Shown here piece after piece: positions 47,994 through 57,932 of a DNA stretch of 64,000 nucleotides. The notes under the pieces were generated by a model, which did no database searches, was not told the DNA's origin, and saw only the letters and a list, made by a program, of their open reading frames with translations. Within the stretch, counting starts at the first letter, position 1; every line of letters begins with the position of its first letter. The translations under genes were made by a program, and so were the position numbers. Source of the stretch: Clostridium tagluense (GTDB taxonomy: Bacteria > Bacillota > Clostridia > Clostridiales > Clostridiaceae); the NCBI RefSeq assembly GCF_003865095.1, contig NZ_BHYK01000022.1:1-64000 (forward strand), given 5' to 3'.

Positions 47994-49025
47994 AATATTC
48001 TCAGCAAAATTTTTAGCTGATTCATGAATTTGAGGAACTTTAAAAATTTCACCAGGGTCATTAGCAATAGCCATTATAGAAAAATATGGTGGCAATCTAA
48101 AGCCCTTATTTACATTTAGGGCTCCAATTAATTGTTTACTAATGGAATCACTTCCAGAACTACCGGATACCACCACTGCAAAAATATTCTTATCATAAAA
48201 GGATATTTTTCTATACAGCACTGTAAGCCTGTTTATTACAGCTGTTAAATTTGAAGCTATTGCATCATTATAGTTAGGACATAGCCATATTATTGCATCA
48301 GATTTTTCAATGGAGGGAAGAACATCATCTACCATTACTCCACCATAAAAGCATTTATTTTGAGTGCCGTAATGAGTACATAATTTATAAGAGCAACCTT
48401 TACAGTCTAAAACATCTCCATTTTCTATTTGTAGTTCTCTAATATCGTAAAGCGAGAGATGATCCGATGTCATATGCCATAAATCCAAAGTATTAGAAGT
48501 TTTATGTGGACTTGAGTATAGCACTAATACTTTAGGATTATTTATGGTAATTGGGTTATATTCTAATAATCGATTTCGAAGCCTAGAGCACAGGTTCAAA
48601 CAAATTTCTTCTAAGGGCAAATTTAAAACCTTTTTCCAAGTGAGAAAATTTCTAAGGGTTGAAGTAGCTTCTACTACGCTGTGCCCTATGAATGAGCAAC
48701 CTAAGTTGTTTGCAAGATATATAATATCTTGACTTGTACGTTTGGTACCATGTTCCGTACTACTATGAACAAGGACAGCAGCAGAAGAACCCAAAAGGCA
48801 TTTATTGCCCTTTTCATATAATTTCGAAAAAAACTCCAGCATTGCAATATCACAATTAATATCTGTACTTTCAGAAGCAAAGAATATTTTCTTGTTTTGA
48901 AGGTCAGGAATATTGTAAGCATCCTCCACTAAAGTATAATGGGTGTAACGAGTAACCTCGCTTATCATTTCTGAAAGCATGGGAGATACATTTTTGCTTG
49001 GTACAATTACAAATAGATCCTTCAT
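47973..49025 (-). CDS. NADPH-dependent FMN reductase-like flavoprotein
   Basis: 350 residues. The C-terminal half (about 165-350) is flavodoxin-like: VLVLYSSPHKTSNTLDLW, a cysteine pattern DCKGCSYKLC, then DAIIWLCPNYNDAIASNL and VVVSGSSGSDS. The N-terminal half (1-160) looks like a second, degenerate alpha/beta domain with LLGSSAAVLVHSSTEHG. It is the third and last gene of the operon headed by the 1620-residue fusion, 34 bp after the dehydrogenase-like gene. An electron-transfer role is inferred. AAAAAGGGGG precedes the ATG. Confidence 0.7.
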   Translation of the reverse strand: MKDLFVIVPSKNVSPMLSEMISEVTRYTHYTLVEDAYNIPDLQNKKIFFASESTDINCDIAMLEFFSKLYEKGNKCLLGSSAAVLVHSSTEHGTKRTSQDIIYLANNLGCSFIGHSVVEATSTLRNFLTWKKVLNLPLEEICLNLCSRLRNRLLEYNPITINNPKVLVLYSSPHKTSNTLDLWHMTSDHLSLYDIRELQIENGDVLDCKGCSYKLCTHYGTQNKCFYGGVMVDDVLPSIEKSDAIIWLCPNYNDAIASNLTAVINRLTVLYRKISFYDKNIFAVVVSGSSGSDSISKQLIGALNVNKGFRLPPYFSIMAIANDPGEIFKVPQIHESAKNFAENIKKEIKA

Positions 49026-49058
49026 AAAAACCCCCTTTTTACAAACTTCTTTAATAAG

Positions 49059-50303
49059 TTATATAAAGTCACGAAGAAGTTTATAGGTTGAATTTAACTT
49101 ACATAAGAGTACTTCATTTAGGTTCAAGGTTTCAAGCTCAGCTCCAGAAGGTATAAGTCTATTTCTAGAGCCCATAAAAGTACCCCCAATAAATGTTGCA
49201 CTATAATGCCACTGTGAATTAATAGTGGCGAGTATTGACAAAGTTCCAGAAGAAAGAGCTGGAGCAATATATGGTTTAAAGCCTGTAGATCTAACTTCTA
49301 AATTTGCAGTCTTAGTGCTAAGAGTTAAAGAATCTGAAAGTGATTCATTATAATTTTCAATACTATCTGCTATGATGAGACCTTCACCATGTGGTCCAAA
49401 AGCTCTACCTTCATGTATATAATGTTTTGTAGCATCTTGCTGCATGGCATAATAACAAGCTCTAGCATTCATAACCCCCAGGCCATAACCTCTAATTTGT
49501 TCTGGAGCTAGGCCCTTAAAGTCCATATGCCCGGAACTATCTTTATTACTTTCAACAAATGCTACTTTGCAAAGCAAATCCACTGGATCTGATACTACTG
49601 CAAATACGCCAATAAATCCTTTTTCACGTGCAAGGGTAGCATAGTGGGAAATTACTTTAGAATTACCTTTAAACTGTGCGAGTCTAACATCTGTAGACTC
49701 TTTTCCAACCTCAGGTACGCCAACAGATACACAAAATACAAACATATCACAGTCAAAGACATCTTCCTCTTTTAAGGACACTATATTTATAGAATTTTCA
49801 TTCATGTCTGGTGAAAGGATTTGACTAAGTTCATATTTGTAGCGTTCATTGCGATTTGTATCCCTATCGTAAAGTCCGAGACTTTGAATTTTTTGAGCGC
49901 CTAAGAGTTTTAAACCTGTAAGTAAAGTGCCGCCAACATCTCCAAGTCCTATTACATTTATTCTCCATTTGTTAGGCGAGCTGTATGTTAATACCTGCTT
50001 CCAGTTAGGATACATGGTATTCAAAGATGTAACGCGATTATTAATAATAGCTTCTTTTACCCACTGTGGCACTTTCACAGTGGATACTATAGGCCTTACA
50101 AGTAAATTTAAGTTTTCTTCTTTTAAAAAGAGAAAATTCTCATGGGAAACAGAGAAACTCCTTCGCCCATGTTCTGGGCTAATCTTACTAAGGGCAAAAA
50201 TCATGCCCTTATATTTTGCGGCTTCACTTTCAGACATAATCTCAAGACTTGGATATTCTTCATTAGATATTAATAATTTTTCATGGCAAATATAGTAAAA
50301 CAT
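49059..50303 (-). CDS. Lactate/malate dehydrogenase-like NAD-binding protein
   Basis: 414 residues, longer than true LDH/MDH (about 315). An N-terminal extension of ~110 residues precedes a Rossmann domain, INVIGLGDVGGTLLTGLKLLG, with the acidic residue in LYDRD. CDMFVFCVSVGVPEVG and VVSDPVDLLCKVAF are like the family's VVxGVPRxPG and SNPVD blocks. The catalytic His is not obvious, though GRAFGPHGEGLIIAD resembles the HGE loop. The substrate is unknown. ATG 50303 is preferred over GTG 50312, which overlaps the AGAGGTG site. Middle gene of the three-gene operon. Confidence 0.68.
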   Translation of the reverse strand: MFYYICHEKLLISNEEYPSLEIMSESEAAKYKGMIFALSKISPEHGRRSFSVSHENFLFLKEENLNLLVRPIVSTVKVPQWVKEAIINNRVTSLNTMYPNWKQVLTYSSPNKWRINVIGLGDVGGTLLTGLKLLGAQKIQSLGLYDRDTNRNERYKYELSQILSPDMNENSINIVSLKEEDVFDCDMFVFCVSVGVPEVGKESTDVRLAQFKGNSKVISHYATLAREKGFIGVFAVVSDPVDLLCKVAFVESNKDSSGHMDFKGLAPEQIRGYGLGVMNARACYYAMQQDATKHYIHEGRAFGPHGEGLIIADSIENYNESLSDSLTLSTKTANLEVRSTGFKPYIAPALSSGTLSILATINSQWHYSATFIGGTFMGSRNRLIPSGAELETLNLNEVLLCKLNSTYKLLRDFI

Positions 50304-50322
50304 TTTAAGCACCTCTTTTTAT

Positions 50323-53300
50323 TTATAATAAATTATCTAACCTACGTAATTGCTGTAAATCATTTTCTAGGTAGTGGGAGGGTGAAATATTTAAATCATA
50401 ATGCATATCACGTCCAATATCAGGACAGCGTGGAACAGTAAATACTTCACCGAGTGAAGCTAAAGTTAAATTGCGAGTATATAAGATATGGTATTCATTT
50501 TCTAGAACTTTTAAAAGCTCTATAGAATTTTCAATACACACTCTTGATAATTCATAAAGATTTTTGGGTAGTACATTTTTTATGAAAACTGGGTAAGTAT
50601 AGGGAAGTATTAAATTAATGGAGGGAAGTAAGTTTCTTTTTGGGTAAGTGCCTCTCCATAGCGCATCTCCACCAATAAATGGGTATAGTGTATTCTCATT
50701 AAACCAGATTTTAAGCTTTGGTATAAAGTAAACACTATCAACATCGCGATGCTGCATATCCATTAGATCCTTTCCTCGCCCAGATAGAATGCCAGCAATA
50801 ATTTTTTTTACATTTATGGACTCCTTTTTTAAGAGAGGGTCTAGAGCTTTCATCCTATAACCTTTATGAAGTATATTATCTACTAGTATCACAGGTCTAT
50901 TAAAAGACTTTATCATTTTAATTTGATGCTTAAGATTTAAGTAATAAGGGAATTCTCCAATATGAAATTCCTTAAGCTCAGGATTAAAAAACTTTTCTGT
51001 ATGTAGTGATTTTGTAACAGTATTTGGAACTATATATCTGTCAAGAATATCTCCATAAGGTACACACATAGCTTCCCCATTTTGCTTTGTATGGCTTATT
51101 TTAATTGGGACATCATTTTCACTACAAACCTTTTTTATCATTTGCTGGTGAAGTACATCACTATCAAAGGATAATACGAGTTCTCCAGGATACAAATTAG
51201 ATATAACCTGTTGCAAACGCTTTCTTGTACTGCAAATAACTTGCTTTACCCGTGCGCTGCTCCTAAAGGGTTCTTTAAGAATATTTTCTAAATCTAAGTT
51301 TAATACACAAGGACTATTCATATCCACCACAAGAGCAGTTAAACTAGGATCAGTGGTATCAACTTTTTTAAAACCATGTAAATATAGAAGTTCTATTAAT
51401 GAAGGAGCATATAATTCTTGTAAAATTGGTTTGAAAATTGCATATTCATAATCTTTAGATAAGGCATAAGCTAAAGACTCTGTAATAAGTATTTGCTCTA
51501 GTATTTTATTCTTCTCTTTACTTTTTTCCTTATTGTTTATATAGACTAGATCAATAAGGATAATTCTACCAGATGCATTTTCACGAACATATCTTGATAA
51601 TTTATCATCATATAATTCACTGTATAAAATATTGGAACGAATCCAATGCATTGATGCAAAACCTAGAATCTCATGACTTTGGATATTTTTAATTATAACA
51701 AGTTTTGGCGCTATTTTTTTCGATAGCTGGGTTAAAATTTGGAAAACAAGTTCTTTGTCACTACAGGAATTAGAGAGCTTTTTTATAAAGCTTTCAGTAA
51801 ACTCTTCAGCAAACTCAATATCTATATGAGGATATGCCAGTGATAGCTTATCCTGTGGTTCTCTTTGATAAAAACCATTTTCATAAATATACTGTTGAAC
51901 TAGCGGATCAATTAAGCTTGAAATATCACGGTTGTCATCAATATAATTTCTTATTTGACTAGAGCTAATACTGGCATAACTAGAGGGCAGATTTATTAAT
52001 TTAATTTCTCCAAGGATTCTTTTCTTAGCCTCATCTAATTGTTTGTTTTTTCCACGCTCAAAAATTATATGTGGAAAAGTGTGTATAGAAAATTCAGTTA
52101 CAGGCTTCTTATAGCAAGTAGCATTTAATATAACATCGCTGCCAGAAGCGAAATAAACCTGAGATTCACTAAAGTTTTCCTTTAATACTTTCAAATCCTC
52201 TGGATTAGAAATATTTGTTGGAAAGCTTTCTGGATAAATAAAAATATCTAATTCATCTGCAATGGACATACTTAGTAAATTTTTACGAAGTAAATTTGGT
52301 AAAGTTTTCTTTGACCAAGAAAACTCATCTACAGATAAATAAACTTCAAAACCCATATTTCTTATAGATTTTGCAATGTTTTTATGACTAAGGGAGAAGG
52401 GGTCAAAGGTGCCCGGGAAAAAAGCTGTTTTTGAAGGAATAGGTATATTAATTTCACCTATAAAGAAAGTGAAATCTGATATAAATCTATATATGTGATT
52501 TAGTGCTGCAGAATTTGTAAGGAAAAGTAACTGTTCTGCGCTATCCTCCGTAATTAGTGTAAGAATTTTTTTTGCAGTTAATTTAAATATAACAATTTTC
52601 TCCTCTAAAGACAGCAGTTTAGAACCAAAAACATCTTTGCCAAGGGTACTTATGGCGGACTGTTTAACTTTTGTTTTGTAATCAGCTAGACCATTTAAAA
52701 GTATACCAAGTATATTTAATAGGCGGTTATCATAATCCTCTGATTTTTCAATAAATCTACTTCTGTACTTAGGATAATTAGCTAAGCACACACCTAGAGT
52801 TTTAAGAATAAGAGGCTTTACATTTTCATTGGCTATTTTTATTTTGATTTTTAAATCATCAATAATTTCATTTAACTCCACAGGTTGTAACCAAAGAAGG
52901 ATTTCACCGAAATATGGTGGAATATACTCAGTAAATCTATGGCCTTCTATCTCTAGTGCCCGAAGAAGTTCTACTGAAATTTCATTTCGTTCAGGTAATG
53001 TAAGTGTGGGCATAATTTTAAGTATGGCAATGCCGGCTCTACTGCGAACACTCTCAATAGCACTTACTTTAAGCAAATTACAAAAATGAATAGCTGTATG
53101 TAGTCCTGTGGCAGGGGCTTTATTTAAAGTGTAATTTAATAATAAATCGATTTGGTTTTTCTTTTTTATCCAATCAGTTGCTGTTTTTAAATTGCTTAAA
53201 AATATGTCGGGTATTTTTGCATAATCCTCTTCACAAAATTTTTGAAAAATAGGAATAGAAGTTTTAAGATTAAGCAGTGTGAAAATTCTAAGTTTAAGTA

Positions 53301-55185
53301 AATTTTCTGCAGGGAGTTTACTTTTAGTATAGTAACTGGAAAACTGTCCTATTAAATTTTCTTTTAAATAATTAGATTTTGGAAGCTTTATTATTAAGTC
53401 GTTTATAATTTCTAAGGCAGAAAGCCTTAAAATACTGCTTCTTTTGTTTGTCATTGAAATTACATATTTAAATAATACGGATAATTTCTCTTCATAAGGT
53501 TCCATGGGAATATATTTTGCAGTTACGAGTAAAAATAATTGAGTTTCCGTATTGCCAAAGTGTGCAGAATCATAATACTTAAGAATAATATTTCTGTAGG
53601 GGATGAGCATACTTTTTCTGCAATTTTCAAATAAGCTATTAACCATAATTCTAGTGCTATATCCCATCCAAGTTTTATGACTTGAAATCATTTTGTGGCT
53701 TGGATAAAGTAACAAATTCAAATATTCCGCAAATAAATCTGAGCTTGGTGTATTAGGGTTTTCTATATTAACATTTTTGGGAATTTCCTTGCTATAGTAT
53801 TCGTCAAAGATAGCTATAAGCACTCCAATAAGCTGAGCACAAACACGTCTAATATCGTCTTCAGAATGAGTCAGATTATCATAGAGAAACTTAATAGTCT
53901 GTAGCTTTTGTTTTTGAGTTAAATATGTAGAATATTCTTCAAACACCATTATATATTGTCTTAAATTCTTCCAGTCTTTTTCGCTTCTAGCTTGTTCTAA
54001 TACCTCATCTAAAGAAAATTCGTCACGCAAGGTATGCATTAAGTTAATATTATGATTTATAGAAAGATATTTAAGGTTTTGAACTATATCATTTCCTTGC
54101 ATTAGTGAATAAATTGGAGATTTTGGAATTGCATGATTTTCATCTTTATCTAGACACGTATTAATGCCAATACTAATTAAATAATCTTCAAAATCTTTTA
54201 GTTTAGCATATACCCTTCTATATCTTTTTTCTTTTTTTTCATCAACATTTTCTAATTTATCGAGTATAACCTTAAAGGATTTATCTAAGGAGAAGATGTT
54301 CATAGTGGGGCCAAAACTTGTTTCGAGATTTTTAACTCTAAAGTCAGAATATATTAATATTAGTGATTCTAGTGATAGGTTTTCAAGCTCTAAATCCCAG
54401 GTAGAATGATTTATTGCAATATTTCTAATGTAGTTTATGTTATGTTTTTTAAACCATTGATCTGTGTAATAGTAATGTAAATGAGGAACTCTTTTAAGAT
54501 CATCACCAAAGCAACCATATTTTCCAACATCATGCCCAGCTGCAGCTCCTGAAACTCTACCTAAATCTATTTTAACATTCTTGCGCTTAAGTTGCCTTGC
54601 AAGATATACCGAAAGAGAGTGCACTCCACAAATATGGTCAAGGGTATTATATTTAAAAACCTCACCATTAAGTTTCATCATCTCATATATATAGTCTTTT
54701 TTAAAAGCTTTAGTGAATTTTACATATTCATCGTCATTTTCTAAACTTTCTATTTCTTCCTGTAGTAAAAAGTTCATGGCGTATTCACTTTGCCAAGTGC
54801 TATCACTGTAACTTTTTTGAACATTGCATACAATTCTAAGAACTGTTAGATATAGTCTGCAAGCAGTTTCTAAATTACTATGAAGTGTAATAGTTACAGC
54901 CTCTGGAAAGGATTTATCTAATGCAAAATTATATAGGTATTTAAGCATGTCTTTGGGTAAATTATCTTTGCACAGCTCAGTCATCACAGGTTCACAAATT
55001 AAAAGAGTGCGTGTGCATGTAAAATCCATGCATTCTATCATAATTCTTAAGTTTTCTAAATAGCATGAGCTTGATAAAAAATCTTCTATAAGAGCTTTTG
55101 GAATATCATGTCTTTTCAAATATTTTGGACTTAATAATTTTTTGGATATTTTTTGATTAATCTCTTTAAAATCTATAGCTTGCAT
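50323..55185 (-). CDS. Giant HD / NadD-like nucleotidyltransferase / PRTase-like fusion protein
   Basis: 1620 residues, cytosolic. In order: a helical N-terminus; an HD-type domain (about 180-300, LDHICGVHSLSVYL and AAGHDVGKYG); a long helical, HEAT-like region (about 390-900); a NadD/cytidylyltransferase-type domain (about 915-1105) with AFFPGTFDPFSLSHKN, SWSKKTLP and SISSSQIRNYI; an N-acetyltransferase-like region (about 1150-1295); and a C-terminal PRTase-like part (about 1330-1500) with RPVILVDNILHKGYRMKAL. It may make or modify a nucleotide cofactor. Each domain call is by motif only. ATG 55185 follows GAGGAGG. Two redox-type genes follow on the same strand. Confidence 0.72.
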   Translation of the reverse strand: MQAIDFKEINQKISKKLLSPKYLKRHDIPKALIEDFLSSSCYLENLRIMIECMDFTCTRTLLICEPVMTELCKDNLPKDMLKYLYNFALDKSFPEAVTITLHSNLETACRLYLTVLRIVCNVQKSYSDSTWQSEYAMNFLLQEEIESLENDDEYVKFTKAFKKDYIYEMMKLNGEVFKYNTLDHICGVHSLSVYLARQLKRKNVKIDLGRVSGAAAGHDVGKYGCFGDDLKRVPHLHYYYTDQWFKKHNINYIRNIAINHSTWDLELENLSLESLILIYSDFRVKNLETSFGPTMNIFSLDKSFKVILDKLENVDEKKEKRYRRVYAKLKDFEDYLISIGINTCLDKDENHAIPKSPIYSLMQGNDIVQNLKYLSINHNINLMHTLRDEFSLDEVLEQARSEKDWKNLRQYIMVFEEYSTYLTQKQKLQTIKFLYDNLTHSEDDIRRVCAQLIGVLIAIFDEYYSKEIPKNVNIENPNTPSSDLFAEYLNLLLYPSHKMISSHKTWMGYSTRIMVNSLFENCRKSMLIPYRNIILKYYDSAHFGNTETQLFLLVTAKYIPMEPYEEKLSVLFKYVISMTNKRSSILRLSALEIINDLIIKLPKSNYLKENLIGQFSSYYTKSKLPAENLLKLRIFTLLNLKTSIPIFQKFCEEDYAKIPDIFLSNLKTATDWIKKKNQIDLLLNYTLNKAPATGLHTAIHFCNLLKVSAIESVRSRAGIAILKIMPTLTLPERNEISVELLRALEIEGHRFTEYIPPYFGEILLWLQPVELNEIIDDLKIKIKIANENVKPLILKTLGVCLANYPKYRSRFIEKSEDYDNRLLNILGILLNGLADYKTKVKQSAISTLGKDVFGSKLLSLEEKIVIFKLTAKKILTLITEDSAEQLLFLTNSAALNHIYRFISDFTFFIGEINIPIPSKTAFFPGTFDPFSLSHKNIAKSIRNMGFEVYLSVDEFSWSKKTLPNLLRKNLLSMSIADELDIFIYPESFPTNISNPEDLKVLKENFSESQVYFASGSDVILNATCYKKPVTEFSIHTFPHIIFERGKNKQLDEAKKRILGEIKLINLPSSYASISSSQIRNYIDDNRDISSLIDPLVQQYIYENGFYQREPQDKLSLAYPHIDIEFAEEFTESFIKKLSNSCSDKELVFQILTQLSKKIAPKLVIIKNIQSHEILGFASMHWIRSNILYSELYDDKLSRYVRENASGRIILIDLVYINNKEKSKEKNKILEQILITESLAYALSKDYEYAIFKPILQELYAPSLIELLYLHGFKKVDTTDPSLTALVVDMNSPCVLNLDLENILKEPFRSSARVKQVICSTRKRLQQVISNLYPGELVLSFDSDVLHQQMIKKVCSENDVPIKISHTKQNGEAMCVPYGDILDRYIVPNTVTKSLHTEKFFNPELKEFHIGEFPYYLNLKHQIKMIKSFNRPVILVDNILHKGYRMKALDPLLKKESINVKKIIAGILSGRGKDLMDMQHRDVDSVYFIPKLKIWFNENTLYPFIGGDALWRGTYPKRNLLPSINLILPYTYPVFIKNVLPKNLYELSRVCIENSIELLKVLENEYHILYTRNLTLASLGEVFTVPRCPDIGRDMHYDLNISPSHYLENDLQQLRRLDNLL

Positions 55186-55322
55186 GAATACCTCCTCATA
55201 GTTATCTTGGACACACAACAATTATGGATTGCTATGTGCCTTATCTATATTAGAAATTATATACTTATAATGTGATTAATTATAGAGGAGAATGCAATTA
55301 TCCTAGAAAAAAAATAAATACC

Positions 55323-55808
55323 TTATTTAGGTATAAGGTATTTGCATAGTCCATAAAGATTATAAGCTTTGTACATTTTACTTGTGTCAATGTAATCCAT
55401 GCTGTATTCACCATCCCAGGGATATATGGAAATAGAATTCTGGCTATAGACATTTATAATATATTTATTTTTACTAAAGGTTAAAAATATTTTATATAAA
55501 GGTTTATTTGGTAAGTTAGCTGGCTTTTCTATGAAATTATCTTTATTTAATGAATTGAAAAATCCAGTGAATGAAGATAAATCCTCCACAGAAAAGTCCT
55601 TCTTCTTATAAAAATTCATATATAGAGCATAAAGCTCTGTTGGCTTTTCTAGAGATAAATCTTTCATTAATAAATTTGTGTAATAATAATTGTTCGGTTT
55701 ATTTTTTGTAAAAACAGTTTTATTAAATGTATAATTGCATCCAGAGAGATTTAAAAAGAAAAAAATACATACTACTATTAAAATAGATTTCTTTATATTA
55801 ATCTTCAA
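55323..55808 (-). CDS. Small secreted lipoprotein of unknown function
   Basis: 161 residues. Lipoprotein signal peptide: KKSILIVVCIFFFLNLSGC, with lipobox LSGC and Cys24 as the acylation site. The mature part has a Tyr-rich segment (NNYYYTNLLMKDLSL) and ISIYPWDGEYSMDYID. It resembles clostridial DUF4883-type lipoproteins in size and layout, though that link is tentative. It is the nearest gene upstream of the giant fusion gene, but about 137 bp away, so co-transcription is uncertain. Confidence 0.68.
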   Translation of the reverse strand: MKINIKKSILIVVCIFFFLNLSGCNYTFNKTVFTKNKPNNYYYTNLLMKDLSLEKPTELYALYMNFYKKKDFSVEDLSSFTGFFNSLNKDNFIEKPANLPNKPLYKIFLTFSKNKYIINVYSQNSISIYPWDGEYSMDYIDTSKMYKAYNLYGLCKYLIPK

Positions 55809-55949
55809 ATAACCACATCCTTATACTGCCTTGTAAATAAAATATGTTGCAAAACTGTTTTTTATTACACAATATATGGATATTAGCATATTTTAATTGT
55901 GAGATAGAAAATTAACTTGGAATTAAAGTTTAAAGGGAGGAAAATTACT

Positions 55950-56888
55950 TTGAAATATGGGATTGATATTGGACACAACTGTCCACCAGTAGACACGGGA
56001 GCTGTGGGTATAAGAAAAGAAGATGAGTTAAATAAACAAGTTGGAGATCGCGTTATAGAAAAACTAAAAGCACTTAAGTATGAGGTAGTTGATTGCACTC
56101 CAAGTTTTGCATCTAATTTAGGAAACTCGCTTTATAAAAGAGTAAATAAAGCAAATGAAGAAAAGGTGGATGTCTATGTGTCTATTCATTTTAATTCAGG
56201 CGGTGGGCGTGGAACAGAAGTGTTTGCTATATCAAAAGAAGGAAAAGACATAGCAAAAAGAGTTGTGGATGCCATAGCAACCTTAGATTATGTTAATAGA
56301 GGGGTAAAGGATGGTAGCTGGTTATATGTACTAAAAAACACAAAAATGCCTGCTATACTTGTGGAAGGTGGATTTGTAGATTCTAAAGAGGATATGCAAA
56401 GATTTAATGCAGAAAAGACAGCAAATGCTATTGTAAAAGGGCTAACAGGAAGTACCGTTAATGAAAAAGACAGTGAAAATGGAGATGCAAAACCCTCAGT
56501 TGACATTGCATTGTTAAAAATGCAAAATGGATTGAATATATTAAATATATTAGATTATACTGGAAAAAAACTTAATGAGGATGGAATTATGGGCGAAAAA
56601 ACTATATCTTCCGTTAAGAGATTCCAAGGCATAGTAGGCCTCGAAATAAATGGCATTAATGATTTGAAGACAAATGTAGCACTTGCAAATATTTTGAGTA
56701 AGCCTCTGCTTAAATTTGGCAATAATAATATTGTTGCTAACCGTTATATTCAGTGGAGATTAAATATAATTATAGATGGAATATTTGGTAATGATACTGA
56801 AAAAGCGGTATTAAAATATCAAACTATAAAAAAAATAAATGTTGATGGTATAGTGGGGATAATTACTTGGAATGGATTAATAGTGTAA
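55950..56888 (+). CDS. N-acetylmuramoyl-L-alanine amidase with peptidoglycan-binding repeats
   Basis: 312 residues. The Amidase_3 domain (1-175) has zinc and catalytic residues in IDIGHNCPPVDTGAVG (His), RKEDELNKQ (Glu), SIHFNSGGG (His) and AILVEGGFVDS (Glu). Two PG_binding_1-like repeats follow (about 195-255 and 258-312, GIMGEKTISSVKRFQ and GIFGNDTEKAVLKYQ). It cuts the bond between MurNAc and the stem peptide. There is no signal peptide, as in prophage or spore-related lysins; no phage genes are adjacent. GGGAGG precedes TTG 55950, better supported than TTG 55917. Confidence 0.88.
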   Translation: MKYGIDIGHNCPPVDTGAVGIRKEDELNKQVGDRVIEKLKALKYEVVDCTPSFASNLGNSLYKRVNKANEEKVDVYVSIHFNSGGGRGTEVFAISKEGKDIAKRVVDAIATLDYVNRGVKDGSWLYVLKNTKMPAILVEGGFVDSKEDMQRFNAEKTANAIVKGLTGSTVNEKDSENGDAKPSVDIALLKMQNGLNILNILDYTGKKLNEDGIMGEKTISSVKRFQGIVGLEINGINDLKTNVALANILSKPLLKFGNNNIVANRYIQWRLNIIIDGIFGNDTEKAVLKYQTIKKINVDGIVGIITWNGLIV

Positions 56889-56918
56889 AAAAATCTGGAC
56901 TTAAGTCCAGGTTTTTTT
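56887..56918 (+). terminator. Rho-independent terminator
   Basis: CTGGAC, loop TTAA, GTCCAG, flanked by seven A and seven T, directly after the amidase stop. Confidence 0.9.
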
Positions 56919-56993
56919 ATATTTAGGAATACTTTTTAGTTTAATAGTTCAGAATAAAGAAGTACTAATAGATTGGAAAACGAGGAGGAAAAT

Positions 56994-57932
56994 ATGAAAG
57001 TTGGTGTCCCAAAGGGCTTATTATATTATAAATACCATCCTTTTATAGAAAAGTTTTTAATTGAATTAGATGCAGAAGTAATTACATCTACAGATACAAA
57101 TAAAGATATTTTAAACGCAGGAGTTAAATGTTGCGTTGACGAGGCTTGTTTGCCTATAAAGATATTTCATGGACATATAATAGATATAAAAGACAAATGT
57201 GATTTATTAATAGTACCTAGAATTATGAGGGTCAGGGAGCGAGAATTTATATGTCCTAAGTTTTGTGGACTTCCGGAAATGATATTATATAGCATACCAA
57301 ATATGCCAAAGGTAATGACAGAACCTATATATGCTACCAGTGAGAAGGAGTTATATACTTGGTGTAAAAAACTTGGGAAGATGGTTACCGGAGATACTAG
57401 TAAAATAAAATCTGCATTTAACAGTGCATTAGAGGAGCAGAGAAACTTTAAATTTGGTATTAAAGATGAAGGATTTAAAATAACTATTGCACTAGTAGGT
57501 CATCCATATAATCTTTATGACACTTTTATTAATATGAATATAGTAAAAAAATTAAATAAAATGGGAGTGGGGGTTATAACAGAAGAATATGTAGAGGAGG
57601 AGCAAATTAACTTACAAGTAAAAACTCTTTTTAAAAGGCCATTTTGGACCTTTGCTACAAATTCTTACGGATTTACAACTGCTATAGCAAAACACAATGA
57701 GATTTCCGGGGCAATATATATATCATCCTTTGCTTGTGGAATAGACTCTGTGGTACTTGAACTTATTAAAGAAAAAATTGAGGATTTTCCACTATTAGTG
57801 TTAAAAGTTGATGAACATACTGGTGAAGGCGGTCTAGACACAAGGATTGAGGCTTTTATTGATATGATTGAAAGGAAAAAAAATAATGAAAATAACATTT
57901 CCACATTTAGGCAACACATATCTTGCAGCTAA
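56994..57932 (+). CDS. Acyl-CoA dehydratase activase-related protein (DUF2229-type), first half
   Basis: 312 residues. Cys-rich blocks: VKCCVDEACLPIKIFHGHI, CPKFCGLPEM and SSFACGIDSV, plus the family tail DEHTGEGGLDTRIEAFIDM. It is homologous to the C-terminal part of the large one-piece CoA-dehydratase activases, here as a separate gene. It probably binds an Fe-S cluster and works with the next two products. GAGGAGG precedes ATG 56994. It overlaps the next gene by 47 bp. Confidence 0.82.
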   Translation: MKVGVPKGLLYYKYHPFIEKFLIELDAEVITSTDTNKDILNAGVKCCVDEACLPIKIFHGHIIDIKDKCDLLIVPRIMRVREREFICPKFCGLPEMILYSIPNMPKVMTEPIYATSEKELYTWCKKLGKMVTGDTSKIKSAFNSALEEQRNFKFGIKDEGFKITIALVGHPYNLYDTFINMNIVKKLNKMGVGVITEEYVEEEQINLQVKTLFKRPFWTFATNSYGFTTAIAKHNEISGAIYISSFACGIDSVVLELIKEKIEDFPLLVLKVDEHTGEGGLDTRIEAFIDMIERKKNNENNISTFRQHISCS

